Shown here piece after piece: positions 1 through 9,175 of a stretch of 64,000 bases of DNA. The stretch is from Rhodohalobacter sulfatireducens (GTDB lineage Bacteria; Bacteroidota; Rhodothermia; Balneolales; Balneolaceae). Under the pieces are notes generated by a model. The model did not search any database, was not told the origin of the DNA, and saw nothing but the letters and a program-made list of their open reading frames with translations. Within the stretch, counting starts at the first letter, position 1, and every line of letters begins with the position of its first letter. The position numbers and the translations under genes were made by a program. The stretch covers positions 1 through 64,000 of the forward strand of contig NZ_JAKLWS010000020.1 of NCBI RefSeq assembly GCF_022012475.1, in the 5' to 3' direction.

Positions 1-80
1 CGAGTAGACGGCCGTGAGCAATAAGCCCACGGTGCGCCTCTCCCACCACCGTACATACGGGTCGCGTATACGGCGGTTTG
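1..80 (-). ncRNA. Group II intron 3' end (domains V and VI)
   Basis: Read on the minus strand, positions 77-45 form a 33-nt domain V hairpin. A nine-pair lower stem starts ACCGCCGUA and closes with UACGGUGGU. A two-nt UG bulge and a short upper stem follow, as in group II introns, with a CGC-type triad in the lower stem. Positions 42-1 then give a domain VI-like hairpin (CCGUG...CACGG) ending in CUACUCG, the usual sequence near the 3' splice site. The 3' boundary lies just outside the left edge. The maturase remnant lies immediately 5' of it, as expected for an intron whose ORF sits in domain IV. Confidence 0.75.
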
Positions 81-330
81 CTACGTTGACCTGATCTGGT
101 GATAGAGTTCCAACATAGCAATATAGCCCCGTTTCTTCAGTCCGGCCAAGGTGATGGTCGTTTTCAGGGTGGGGCTTTGTGCGACTCGCCAGCCTCCCAT
201 CCTGACAGCTGTCGGGACTCCATGCATAGCGTCTTAAGGATTTACTCCCGGGCGCATCAGGTTCTTCCGTTTGCATTCCGATTTCTTCTCCCGAGGCCTC
301 CCGAACCAGATGCAGTAGGTCGTATGCTGA
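81..330 (-). pseudogene. Group II intron reverse transcriptase/maturase, C-terminal remnant
   Basis: The minus strand from about 194 to the TAG at 81-83 reads GGWRVAQSPTLKTTITLAG followed by KKRGYIAMLELY. This is the characteristic C-terminal segment of group II intron maturases (GGW.VAQSP.L.TTIT...L..RGY). Upstream in the same frame is a KKPERKRKN-like stretch (REKKSECKRKNLMRPGVNP). It ends in an in-frame TAA at about position 228, separating it from the GGWRVAQSP segment. Further upstream no reverse-transcriptase core (YADD box) is visible, so the gene is both truncated and interrupted. The intron is therefore a dead remnant. The upstream limit is approximate. Confidence 0.75.
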
Positions 331-419
331 ATGTGGCTGATCCGTTCTGCCCGTTTGCGTATGAAATGGTTTCGCAGTCGCATTCGATATCCGAATACGA
401 TTGGATAACAAAGCAACTC

Positions 420-853
420 AACCTGGCACCGCCTTGCTTATTCGAATGATTCTGATAGATTGAGACATCACCCTTTATCAACTAAATTGACAACTGTGCC
501 GGTTATTTTCGAAACTGTTTGAGAAAAAAAGTAAATAGATCCCTCATAAATCTGATTACTTAAACTCTCAACTAGAAGCTCAGTAAGCTTACTCAAAATT
601 AGATCACAAACAAGTTACTATTTGGTTAGATTTAAGGAATAAAGCAGCTCCTGGAAATTACAACGTATACAATAAAGCCAAGTTCAATTAATGCTGTCAG
701 TTGTAAAAGATTTTATCATAAGAAATAGCATAAAGCATTTGAGGCATAACGCCGGGCCGTAATTGAACTTTAAAATTTTTCAAACCTTTAGCTTTCTAAA
801 AATGATTCATTGAAGTAAACTAAGGGTCTATTCCTATTTTAAGATGAATCGGC
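420..853. other. Intergenic, no gene recognised
   Basis: AT-rich sequence between the intron remnant and the GH43 gene, with stops in all frames. No convincing coding, tRNA or repeat signal was seen except the inverted repeat listed separately just to its right. Confidence 0.6.
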
Positions 854-897
854 TTTATTCATGCTACTATTGAATTTTTAGTAGTAACATGAATAAA
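854..897. promoter_or_regulatory. Long inverted repeat upstream of the GH43 gene
   Basis: TTTATTCATG (854-863) is exactly complementary to CATGAATAAA (888-897). The next bases inward, CTACTA (864-869), pair with TAGTAG (879-884). The repeat ends about 40 bp before the GH43 start codon. Its position and dyad symmetry suggest an operator for a sugar-responsive regulator, or a 5' mRNA hairpin. It lacks a T-run directly after it, which argues against a simple terminator. Confidence 0.45.
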
Positions 898-937
898 ACT
901 TGTTCAACTACAAAAATGATCAAAAAAGGCTGTAAGC

Positions 938-2545
938 ATGAAAATCTTAGAACTGCTATTCATTATTTTGAGCTTTAGCCTTTTATCAGCATGTGGGGAT
1001 AACAGCACGGGTGTAGATGATGGAGAAGAAGATGAAAAAAAGGAAGAAAAATACGAGGCCATTATTGAAGATTTTGATGGCCCCACATATTCTGATAATT
1101 ATACACCGGTTGCTTCCTGGGGAAACCGAACACAATGGAACCTGGCAAATGTGCATGATCCAACTGTAGTAAAGGATGGTGAGTATTATTACATGTATCA
1201 AACAAACGCCTCCTATGGTAATGAGCATGAAGGGCACGGAAACTATCCCTATCGCCGATCCAAAGATTTAGTGAATTGGGAGTATTTAGGTGCAGCATTT
1301 CAGGATGTTCAGTCATGGGTAAAGGACTCTTTAAATAACATCAGAGCAGAAGTGGAACCGCCATTGTCACCAATTGAAAATCCCGACTACGGGTTTTGGG
1401 CGCCACACATTACAAAGGTTAATGATACATACAGGTTGTATTATAGTGTTGTAATCACGAATCCAATCGTCGGTTCGAATAGTAACAGATACTGGACAGA
1501 ACGGGCCTTTATCGGACTTGCAGAATCAACGGATCTTTCTGGAAATCATTGGGAAGACAAAGGAATGGTGATCCATTCTGTAGCGGATCGCAAAGAAACC
1601 TACCAACGCGATGGGGATTCGGACTGGAGTGCTTATTTCAAGTATAACACGATCGACCCGTCATATGTGGCCACTCCGGAAGGGGAACATTGGCTGGTGT
1701 ATGGTTCATGGCATTCGGGGATTGCTGCTGTACAACTTGATCCTGAAACCGGTAAAACCTTTGAACTGAATGATCTGGGAGACTATGGTGTACGAATAGC
1801 CGGACGCGGAGATGTACATTCCAACAGGTGGCAGGCTCTTGAAGCGCCCGAAATTATTTATAACGAGAACACCGGTTACTACTACCTGTTTTTGGCCTAT
1901 GACGAGTTGTCGATAGCTTACAATACCCGTGTAGCGAGATCCAAAAATATCACCGGTCCGTATTATGGAATTGACGGGGGAAATGTGACGGATGGCGCAG
2001 AAGCATGGCCTGTTCTAACCCATCCATACAGGTTTAACGGTCACTAAGGATGGGTTGGAATTTCGCACTGCTCGGTTTTTCAGGACACGGAGACGGGTCA
2101 ATGGTACTACTCCTCACAAGGGCGTTTACCTCCGGATGCAGGAGGGATCAATGCCTCAAATGCTGTAATGATGGGCCATATACGTGAAATTTACTGGACA
2201 GAAAGTGGATGGCCGGTTCTTGCCCCCGAACGCTATGCCGGTACTCCCGATATTACCATAACGAAAGAGGATATTGTGGGCACATGGGAGGAAATCACAT
2301 TGAGATACGAATATCAAACCATGCAAACATCTTATACAGTTGTTTTCAACGAAGATCAAACAGTAGGTGGTTTTTTGAACGGCACATGGTCATTTGATGT
2401 GGATTCTCAAACACTAACCGTTAATGATACCGAATTGATTATAGACACCGCCTGGGACTGGGAAGCTTCACCACGGCGTGCAACCATAACCTATGCCGGC
2501 CTTACGGATTCCGGGCGGTCTGTTTGGGGTAAAAAGGTGAAATAA
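938..2545 (+). pseudogene. GH43 endo-arabinanase-type lipoprotein interrupted by in-frame TAA
   Basis: The reading frame encodes a 535-residue secreted arabinan-degrading enzyme (GH43, five-bladed beta-propeller). It has a lipoprotein signal with lipobox LLSAC (Cys19), catalytic-base motif NVHDPTVV (Asp74), FWAPHI, NTIDPSYV and the general-acid motif EAPEI. A C-terminal beta-barrel domain of the kind found in extracellular alpha-1,5-arabinanases follows (about residues 435-535). Codon 370 is TAA at 2045-2047, between HPYRFNGH and GWVGISHCSVF. The frame continues unbroken afterwards with family-typical sequence, so this is a single nonsense change (CAA to TAA would explain it) and not a frameshift. 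The 369-residue product would keep the catalytic residues but lose the last blade and the C-terminal domain. A sequencing error cannot be excluded. Confidence 0.8.
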
Positions 2546-3134
2546 TATGAGTATTCTAAATAGGAAAATTTCAAGGGCTGTGAATACATTCCTTGAGGGC
2601 TTTGCAAAACCCTTTTGGTCATTCTGAATTTTGCCCTGGGCATCCCAATGGGGGAATTCAGGATCTCCATTTTTGGGTTCTCAGCAGGATTTGGAGATTC
2701 CGGATCAAAGCCTGTCCCGACTACTGTCGGGGTCCGGAATGACGGAATCACGGGGTTTTGCAAAGCCTTCCCCTTTTCAAATCAATTATTCGATGCCATT
2801 TAATGTATATGCTGAGTTGTGACCGATACCCTCCAAGGCTTCACTGCCTTTGATAACCATTGTGCACCTTCATGCCGCATCTCTTTATTTGCACGATTTA
2901 GATAAAGACCGGTAGTATCTTTTGATCGTTCCACGACCAATTTGTATATACTCTGCTCGTTGGTACAGCAGCTTTTCTGTTTGATAATTTACTGCCGGGT
3001 GGGTGTCAATTGCATTAGAGAATAAAATAGTGCTGTTTAATAGAAAAGTGTAGATAACATTGTATCAACATCATTAAAATGACAGCTTACACTGAACGCT
3101 ATCATTCCTTATTATAAAGATCAACAGTTGCAAA
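2546..3134. other. Intergenic region with palindromic repeat element
   Basis: It contains an inverted repeat, GGCTTTGCAAAACCC (about 2598-2612) against GGGGTTTTGCAAAGCC (about 2752-2767). The repeat encloses further palindromic GC-rich sequence (TCCGGATCAAAGCCTGTCCCGAC / GTCGGGGTCCGGAATGA type), resembling a small non-autonomous or REP-like element. To its right no gene start was recognised. A short open stretch on the minus strand (about 2885-3025) has no start codon and no recognisable family. Confidence 0.45.
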
Positions 3135-3191
3135 GTGGACCCCGAAGACTCAAGGCCGATTCAACCACTGACTATTAACTCCTCCCCTGAA

Positions 3192-3947
3192 ATGAAACAT
3201 ATAGCCCTCAAAAAAACTGACCACCGCCCCTGGCCGCTTCCGGATAAACCCTGGAGATGGCGGCAATCATGGTGTGATCTTCTTTTTGCCCACTGGCCTA
3301 TCCCCGCTGCTGACCTCAGACCATATGTACCGGAAACACTAAGCATCCAGGAGTTTGACGGGACTTCGTGGGTAGGAATTGTGCCCTTTCGAATGGAAGG
3401 TGTGATGCGCCGTCCATTTCCTGATTTGCCCTGGATTTCTGCGTTTCCGGAATTGAATGTACGTCTTTATGTAGAGTATGAAGAGAAACCGGGAGTTTGG
3501 TTTCTAAGTCTCGATGCAACGAATCCATTAGCGGTCTGGGCTGCTCGAAAATTTTTTTATCTGCCTTACTACAGAGCGCAGATGAGCCTTAAGAAACGCG
3601 GGAATATCTATAAGTATCATTCACAAAGAGAAGGTGAAAATGGGATTGAATTCGAAGCAACTTATCAGCCAGCCTCTGACACCTATGAAGCTAAAACAGG
3701 TTCATTGGAACACTGGTTAACGGAGCGCTACTGTCTGTATGCTCAAAATTCCAATGCAGATCTGTACAGGACAGAGGTGCATCATCTGCCCTGGCCTCTT
3801 CAAAAAGCAGAGGTTGAAATTATGACAAACAATATGCTTTCACCATTTGATATACAACTTCCGGATTCCCCTCCGTTGTTTCACTTTTCATCCCGCGTTG
3901 ATGTCGTAATTTGGCCTCCTGAAAAATTAGAAACTTCAACGAATTGA
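3192..3947 (+). CDS. YqjF/DUF2071 family protein
   Basis: A cytoplasmic protein of about 251 residues matching the YqjF/DUF2071 family, which has an acetoacetate-decarboxylase-like fold. The sequence shows the family's N-terminal signature (RPWPLPDKPW then WCDLLFAHWP), a central WVGIVPFRMEGV strand and LPWISAFPELNVRLYV. No enzymatic activity is firmly assigned to this family, so none is claimed. A GTG in the same frame at 3135 would add 19 poorly conserved residues. The ATG at 3192 was preferred because it sits close to the conserved start of the family. It appears monocistronic, followed by about 200 bp of non-coding sequence. Confidence 0.75.
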   Translation: MKHIALKKTDHRPWPLPDKPWRWRQSWCDLLFAHWPIPAADLRPYVPETLSIQEFDGTSWVGIVPFRMEGVMRRPFPDLPWISAFPELNVRLYVEYEEKPGVWFLSLDATNPLAVWAARKFFYLPYYRAQMSLKKRGNIYKYHSQREGENGIEFEATYQPASDTYEAKTGSLEHWLTERYCLYAQNSNADLYRTEVHHLPWPLQKAEVEIMTNNMLSPFDIQLPDSPPLFHFSSRVDVVIWPPEKLETSTN

Positions 3948-4152
3948 TAATCCTCCAGATCTGAAGTAAAACCGTTTAATCACAGGTCCACAAGTCTTTA
4001 TATTACCCTTTAAATTATGTCGCAAATAGAGATCTTCATTACCAAAGAGACAGGCGATGATGATTGACTCAGAAAAAGAGATAAAAAACTTGTACAGCAC
4101 TGCTATTATTTGCCATCACCAACGGTGTTTATTTAATCAAACCAACTAAGAA

Positions 4153-5046
4153 ATGAAACATCTGAACACAGCTTTTGTAGTATTGGCAGCTCTGTTCTGG
4201 GGGTTATCCGGCGGAATCGGCGGGATACTCATTGAAAATGGCTGGGATGCATTCGTGGTTTCATTTTACCGGGGTGGAATTGGATTACTGTTTGTTTTCA
4301 TTTGGCTTCTACTGCGTCCTCAAAGGAGTGGTTTGTCAAATTACCGTTTATGGTTTTGGTCGGCAATTGCGGGCTTGGGTGTGGCCGGCAACTTCGCATT
4401 CTATTTCATAAGTATTTCGGAAGGAGGAGTGGCTGTTGCGGCTTCGTTGATGTACACCGCACCTGTGTTCGTATACCTGGCCTCGTTCACACTAAAGCTG
4501 GAAAAATCTACTCCGCTTAAGTGGGCTGCTGTTATTCTCGTAATTATGGGTATTATTTTACTCACAGAGGTATATGATATCAATGCGAGCAGTTTGACTC
4601 CAATGGGTGTTCTTGCCGGGTTACTTGCAGGATTCTCGTATGCAGTATTTATCTTCGGTTTTAAGTTTGCAGCACCACACGGCAGTCCGCAGGCGATCCT
4701 GTCAATAGCGTTTACAGTGCTTGCCGCAATTCTTGTCTGGCCAAGTGACGGGAACCAGATCGTTGCAGTACTCAGTACGCAGGATTGGTTGCTTTTTGCA
4801 ATATTAGGCGTCCTTGGAGCAGGACTATCTTTTATAATTTATATCATCGGGTTGAAGAACACCGCCCCCGCTGTGGCTTCTGTTGTAGCCATGGCAGAAC
4901 CGGTTACTGCATCTCTGTTTGGTGTCTTTATTTTGAATGAAAACCTGGCCGGTTTTCAAATCCTCGGTGTGGGCCTGATATTGATCACAGTAACTACACT
5001 GAGCATTCAGTCGGGACCGATGTTGGTAGATTCACAATCTAAGTAG
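4153..5046 (+). CDS. EamA/DMT-superfamily transporter
   Basis: A 297-residue hydrophobic protein with about ten predicted membrane helices, arranged as two homologous EamA halves. The first half begins FVVLAALFWGLSGGIGG and the second begins near GVLAGLLAGFSYAVFIFGFK. The late motif VASVVAMAEPVTASLFGV is the conserved (A)EP.(T/A) turn of the second EamA repeat. Members of this drug/metabolite transporter superfamily export amino acids or other metabolites, and the substrate cannot be read from the sequence. It is likely in the inner membrane. No neighbour suggests a substrate. The next small gene is on the opposite strand. Confidence 0.85.
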   Translation: MKHLNTAFVVLAALFWGLSGGIGGILIENGWDAFVVSFYRGGIGLLFVFIWLLLRPQRSGLSNYRLWFWSAIAGLGVAGNFAFYFISISEGGVAVAASLMYTAPVFVYLASFTLKLEKSTPLKWAAVILVIMGIILLTEVYDINASSLTPMGVLAGLLAGFSYAVFIFGFKFAAPHGSPQAILSIAFTVLAAILVWPSDGNQIVAVLSTQDWLLFAILGVLGAGLSFIIYIIGLKNTAPAVASVVAMAEPVTASLFGVFILNENLAGFQILGVGLILITVTTLSIQSGPMLVDSQSK

Positions 5047-5178
5047 TACCGGTTGACAAAATCTCGGCATTTCCTTTTTGTTTGTGAGTACAGCCATTTG
5101 GGGTGTACCCAATCAGGGGCGCTGCTTTTAACAATCCTTTCGCATTCAATTACTTCCTTGAGGTGGATCTAATGATGC

Positions 5179-5349
5179 TTATTCTTCGTCCCGCGCCATA
5201 AAGTAGGATACACCACCTGTAATAAAGACCAAAATCCCCAACCACGGTGCCCAATTTGCAGCGTATGACGTTGAACCTATATCGGTCAAAAAGCTAAATA
5301 ATATGATAAAAATCCCCGACAACAGTAGTACAATTCCTAATGGTTTCAT
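5179..5349 (-). CDS. Small two-helix membrane protein (56 aa)
   Basis: A short gene encoding 56 residues, starting MKPLGIVLLLSGIFIILFSF and ending FMARDEE. It has two hydrophobic helices (about residues 4-21 and 35-51) joined by a polar loop with DIGSTSYAANWAP. A purine-rich GGGGAG lies about six bases before the ATG, a good ribosome site compared with most genes here. The composition and charged tail fit a genuine small inner-membrane protein of unknown function. It is convergent with the DMT transporter gene and divergent from the amidinohydrolase gene. Confidence 0.6.
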   Translation of the reverse strand: MKPLGIVLLLSGIFIILFSFLTDIGSTSYAANWAPWLGILVFITGGVSYFMARDEE

Positions 5350-5539
5350 AAGCTCTCCCCTTCCATTCGTTTAAACTATTTACTATAATTTAAGAACAAT
5401 AAATACAATCTCATACCGGTAATAGTTTTAAAAAGATATCCCGGAGTATTCATTACAAATGAAACAGTATTTTCGCAATACTTTTAAATTTTTGTATTCG
5501 ATTGTGTCTTGAGAGAATTGAAAAAAAATACAGACTTTT

Positions 5540-6301
5540 ATGTTTTCTAATGCAATTATCCGAAAACCCGGAAAAAGTTTTGAAAATGGGCTGACCTCAG
5601 CGGATCTGGGGGCACCTGACCTTGAACTCGCACTCGTTCAACACCAATCGTACCAAAATGCACTTGCAGACTGTGGTTTAGATGTAACAGTATTACCAAA
5701 AGATGAAGATTTTCCGGATTCTACATTTGTTGAAGATACAGCTCTTTTGACGCCGGATTGTGCAGTTATTACAAATCCGGGTGCTCCATCCAGGAAAGGT
5801 GAAATAGTAAAGATCAGGGAAATAATCAGTGAGTTTTATTCAGAAATCATGGAGATAAAAGACCCCGGCAGGTTAGATGCCGGGGATATATTAACAGTTG
5901 GCAACCATCATTATATTGGACTCTCGAAGCGTTCGAACAGGGAGGGTGCAGATCAACTGATCCGTATTTTAAACCAATTTGGAATGACCGGTTCTGTCAT
6001 TGAAATAGATAAGATTCTTCATCTAAAAACAGGAGTTTCCTACCTGCAAAACAACAACCTTGTTGTTTGTTCAGAATTGGAGCACAAATCAGAGTTTAAT
6101 AATTTTCATAAAATCGTAGTTTCGGAAAAGGAGGCCTATGCTGCCAACTGTGTCTGGATCAACGAGTATGTACTTGTTCCCGCCGGTTATCCAACTACAA
6201 CTCAAAAAATATCGGAGTTAGGATATCCGGTGATTGAACTTGAAATGTCTGAATTTCAAAAAATGGACGGTGGTTTGAGTTGTTTATCGCTACGCTTTTA
6301 A
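5540..6301 (+). CDS. Dimethylarginine dimethylaminohydrolase-type amidinohydrolase
   Basis: A 253-residue enzyme of the DDAH/arginine-deiminase fold. DDAH hydrolyses methylated arginines to citrulline plus methylamines. Close bacterial relatives may instead act on arginine or related guanidino compounds. The visible signatures are FVEDTA (63-68, substrate-binding Glu/Asp), RLDAGDILTVG (111-121), the catalytic histidine in HLKTGVSY (His161) and the nucleophile near the C-terminus in GGLSCLSLRF (Cys248). The length matches the family, and the protein is cytosolic with no signal. It appears to be a single-gene unit preceded by about 190 bp of AT-rich promoter region. The substrate is uncertain. 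Confidence 0.85.
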   Translation: MFSNAIIRKPGKSFENGLTSADLGAPDLELALVQHQSYQNALADCGLDVTVLPKDEDFPDSTFVEDTALLTPDCAVITNPGAPSRKGEIVKIREIISEFYSEIMEIKDPGRLDAGDILTVGNHHYIGLSKRSNREGADQLIRILNQFGMTGSVIEIDKILHLKTGVSYLQNNNLVVCSELEHKSEFNNFHKIVVSEKEAYAANCVWINEYVLVPAGYPTTTQKISELGYPVIELEMSEFQKMDGGLSCLSLRF

Positions 6302-6392
6302 ATATGAAACACCTAATCATTGTTTTAGAACTTTGGCATGACCTAATAAGTTGAATAACTAGTAGATATTTTTACCCTTTGATCCCACACCT

Positions 6393-6908
6393 ATGTGGTA
6401 TAAAAACGTAAGAGCACAAAATATTTTGATTCTTGCCCTCTCATTCATTGGTTTGATGGGCTCGGTATATGTTTTTAATCTGAATTGGGAATTAAGTACT
6501 AAGGAACGAAACCAAATTGAGGTAGAGGTCTTTTCCAGTTTGGTTGATTACCTGACTTATCACCCTAAAGTAGAGATCGATTATCTGTTTATTGGTACAA
6601 CCGGTAAAGATCCTTCACCTGAAATTCTAAACAAATTTGAAGACCACATCTCCAATGTTGGACCAATCTCTTCCTCAAGAAAATCGTTTGGTTTTTCAGC
6701 CCCTGTTGTTCACAAAGAGGATGTTAATAAGCGTGGTATTCAAATCAACCTGGAAAGCCTGGAGAGAGAATCGAATGGAGATGTGAACGTACGAACGGTT
6801 ATTTACCAAGACAGAGCTGCTTCAGCTACTTACGTTTTCACGCTTAGTAAATATGATGGAGTATACCGCGTGAACCATGTGAGTTTTCCTGACCGAGGAA
6901 TTTTTTAA
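6393..6908 (+). CDS. Hypothetical membrane-anchored protein (171 aa)
   Basis: No family recognised. One hydrophobic segment (about residues 10-28, ILILALSFIGLMGSVYVF) should anchor the N-terminus in the inner membrane. A soluble alpha/beta domain of about 140 residues would then lie outside. The C-terminal half (RTVIYQDRAASATYVFTLS then YDGVYRVNHV) resembles the closing strands of small NTF2-like or DUF4864-type modules, but this is only an impression. It follows the amidinohydrolase gene by about 90 bp on the same strand and is convergent with the LamG gene. Confidence 0.6.
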   Translation: MWYKNVRAQNILILALSFIGLMGSVYVFNLNWELSTKERNQIEVEVFSSLVDYLTYHPKVEIDYLFIGTTGKDPSPEILNKFEDHISNVGPISSSRKSFGFSAPVVHKEDVNKRGIQINLESLERESNGDVNVRTVIYQDRAASATYVFTLSKYDGVYRVNHVSFPDRGIF

Positions 6909-6940
6909 AAGTATAAAACGGCTCAATAATCGAAGGTAAT

Positions 6941-7828
6941 TTAATCAGGAAAAAAGCTTGCTATCCCGCCTGATAGCGAATAAAGATACTGAATCTCTTC
7001 AGTACTCAACGCCCGGTCAAACAGAGCCAGTTCATCAAAATAGCCCGTATAGTTATATCCAAGCCAGATAGCTGAGGATTCTTTATCCCAAACCAGAGTT
7101 TGTTCTCTGCCACTCAGCGTATCATAATATTCTCCGTTGATATAACAGTCAACCTCTCCATTTTTTTCTCCCGTATTAAAATTTCGAAAAGAAAACGCTA
7201 TGTGAACCCATTGTTCTCTGCTAAAAATCTTTTCTTCAACCTCTACCATCGGACGCTCTTCCATCGGAATCTCCTGCCAGTTACGAAGTTGCGGATCCCA
7301 GATCTCACGCTCAGCAAAGAAAGCGAATCGAAATGTTCGTGGAGTTTTCGTGGTAAAATCAACGTAAAGTGCACCGTCATTCCAGGCACTGTCCGTAAGT
7401 TGAATAGGATCTGAATAACCCTCCGTCAAATCTTCATCAGGGGAAAGTCTAAGCCAGAACGAAACCGTTCCCTCCCAATTCATTTCAGAATAGTTGATAT
7501 TTTCCTTCCCCTGGTAGAAATAGACCGGCCTGTCAGCGTTTTCAATCCACAATGCATCTCCATGTCGCCCGTCACCTTTTTGGATTTGCAGATGATCTCC
7601 GCCTGAGTACAATTCCCGGCTCATTTCCCTCTCTTCCCAGCTTGGGGCAACATAAAAATGTGGATCACCTGCTGAGAGTTCAGCTTCAAAACCTTCATCA
7701 AATGAAGAAAAAAATGTTAATGATTGTTTTATTTGCAGATCCATTTCCCCACTCGATGATTGTGCACAAATTACCGTATTTCCAACGATCAGGGTGAGTA
7801 AACTCAGTGCAAATTTAACGTAATTCAT
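6941..7828 (-). CDS. Secreted LamG-domain (concanavalin A-like) protein
   Basis: A 295-residue exported protein with an N-terminal signal peptide ending near VICAQS. The rest is one laminin-G-like/concanavalin A-like jelly-roll domain. This is supported by VSFWLRLSPDEDL, WVHIAFSFRNFN, VDCYINGEYYDT and the closing YFDELALFDRALSTEEIQYLY, the classic C-terminal LamG_3 signature. Such domains bind glycans or form parts of larger glycosidases; no catalytic residues are apparent here. The gene is divergent from the sialidase gene, sharing a short upstream region of about 115 bp, so both may respond to the same glycan-derived signal. Confidence 0.8.
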   Translation of the reverse strand: MNYVKFALSLLTLIVGNTVICAQSSSGEMDLQIKQSLTFFSSFDEGFEAELSAGDPHFYVAPSWEEREMSRELYSGGDHLQIQKGDGRHGDALWIENADRPVYFYQGKENINYSEMNWEGTVSFWLRLSPDEDLTEGYSDPIQLTDSAWNDGALYVDFTTKTPRTFRFAFFAEREIWDPQLRNWQEIPMEERPMVEVEEKIFSREQWVHIAFSFRNFNTGEKNGEVDCYINGEYYDTLSGREQTLVWDKESSAIWLGYNYTGYFDELALFDRALSTEEIQYLYSLSGGIASFFPD

Positions 7829-7943
7829 AGTTTCAGTTTTGGTTAAAGAGTTCTAAATCATAACACAAAACAAAATACCATGCCAATTCTTGCTTGAAAG
7901 TTTCATAGTTTTAGCTGTCAAAAAAATAATCAACCATCAAAAA

Positions 7944-9047
7944 ATGCTTCGTAAATACTTCGTCCGTAGTTCGTACCACTTTATCATATTTTCTTTGATT
8001 TTCTGCGTGAGCTTGTCCGCACAAGAATTGAAGGGAAACCAAAATTCTGAGTTCATAAATCTTTTTAACAGTGCAGATTTAGAAGACGGATGCTATCGAA
8101 TTCCCGCCCTGATTACAGCATCAAATGGCGACTTAATTGCAGCCATTGACGAACGAGTTGAAAATTGTGGAGACTTGCGAAGCAATCGGGATATCAACAT
8201 CGTCATTCGAACAAGCTCCGACAATGGAGAGACCTGGTCGGAGATCGAAACTGTGGTTGACTATCCTTTTGGACAATCCGCTTCCGATGCCTCCATGATA
8301 CTCGATCGGCAAACCGATACCCTATGGATGTTCTATAACTATATGGATCTTGATAACGAGCAAGATATCTACTACCTGAAAGCTGTTTCAAGTAATGATA
8401 ACGGCAAAACCTGGAGTGATCCTGTTGACCTCACCTCACAAATAACTAAACCGGAATGGCATGACGATTTTAAATTTATCACCTCCGGAAGAGGCATTCA
8501 ATCGTCAGACGGAACCCTGTTGCACACTCTTGTGAACCTGGACGAGGGAGTATTCCTGTTTGGCAGTAAAGATCATGGACAAAATTGGTTTTTTATTGAT
8601 TCGCCCATCAATCCCGCGGATGAATCCAAAGTAATAGAATTGAGTGATGGATCCTGGATGGTCAACAGCCGCGTGGCCAACATTGGCATGCGGTACGTTC
8701 ACACATCTACAGACCATGGAGAGACATGGATAAGTAAACCGGATTCAACTCTTATCGATCCAGGGTCCAATGCCAGTTTGATCCGGTACACCACCCAAGA
8801 AGATCAAACTATACTGTTGTTTTCAAATTCAAAAAATCCGGATGAGCGTAAAAACATGACCATCCGCACCAGCCTCGATGAAGGAAAAACCTGGACTGAG
8901 GGTACAACTATCTATCCGGGCAGTGCAGCATACTCATCTATGACAATTTTGGAGAATGGAAATATTGGTCTCTTCTTCGAAAAAGATAATTATTCCGAAA
9001 ACGTGTTTATAACCGTTTCGCTTGATTCACTGACGCCTGGGCAGTGA
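7944..9047 (+). CDS. Exo-alpha-sialidase (GH33-type, Asp-box propeller)
   Basis: An exported six-bladed beta-propeller of about 367 residues. The start at 7944 places the signal peptide (ending CVSLSAQ) directly at the N-terminus; an upstream ATG at 7890 would add 18 residues before it. YRIPAL is the RIP motif carrying the arginine that binds the sialic-acid carboxylate. Four Asp-boxes of the S.D.G.TW type are present: SSDNGETWS, SNDNGKTWSD, STDHGETWIS and SLDEGKTWTEG. GH33 enzymes remove terminal sialic acids from glycoconjugates. No sialic-acid uptake or nan genes are present, so the substrate could be a related nonulosonic acid. Confidence 0.82.
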   Translation: MLRKYFVRSSYHFIIFSLIFCVSLSAQELKGNQNSEFINLFNSADLEDGCYRIPALITASNGDLIAAIDERVENCGDLRSNRDINIVIRTSSDNGETWSEIETVVDYPFGQSASDASMILDRQTDTLWMFYNYMDLDNEQDIYYLKAVSSNDNGKTWSDPVDLTSQITKPEWHDDFKFITSGRGIQSSDGTLLHTLVNLDEGVFLFGSKDHGQNWFFIDSPINPADESKVIELSDGSWMVNSRVANIGMRYVHTSTDHGETWISKPDSTLIDPGSNASLIRYTTQEDQTILLFSNSKNPDERKNMTIRTSLDEGKTWTEGTTIYPGSAAYSSMTILENGNIGLFFEKDNYSENVFITVSLDSLTPGQ

Positions 9048-9175
9048 ACATTTTGAATAGATCTGTTTTAAAAATATTTTCAACGGAAGGGATGTAATCA
9101 TGAATATTATTGATATGAAAATCGTATGACGATCCGACATCAATTTCATCCATCAACGACACTACTTCTCCTTTC

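Noticed and set aside
99-449. 116-codon open frame on the plus strand at the left edge
   Set aside because: It is the complement of the maturase remnant, whose minus-strand translation gives a clear family signature.
2885-3025. Minus-strand open stretch of about 46 codons (PAVNYQTEKLLYQRAEYIQI)
   Set aside because: There is no start codon, no ribosome site and no recognised family. It could be chance or old debris.
7944-9047. A sialic acid catabolic cluster
   Set aside because: No nanA, nanE, nanK or sialic-acid transporter gene accompanies the sialidase gene.
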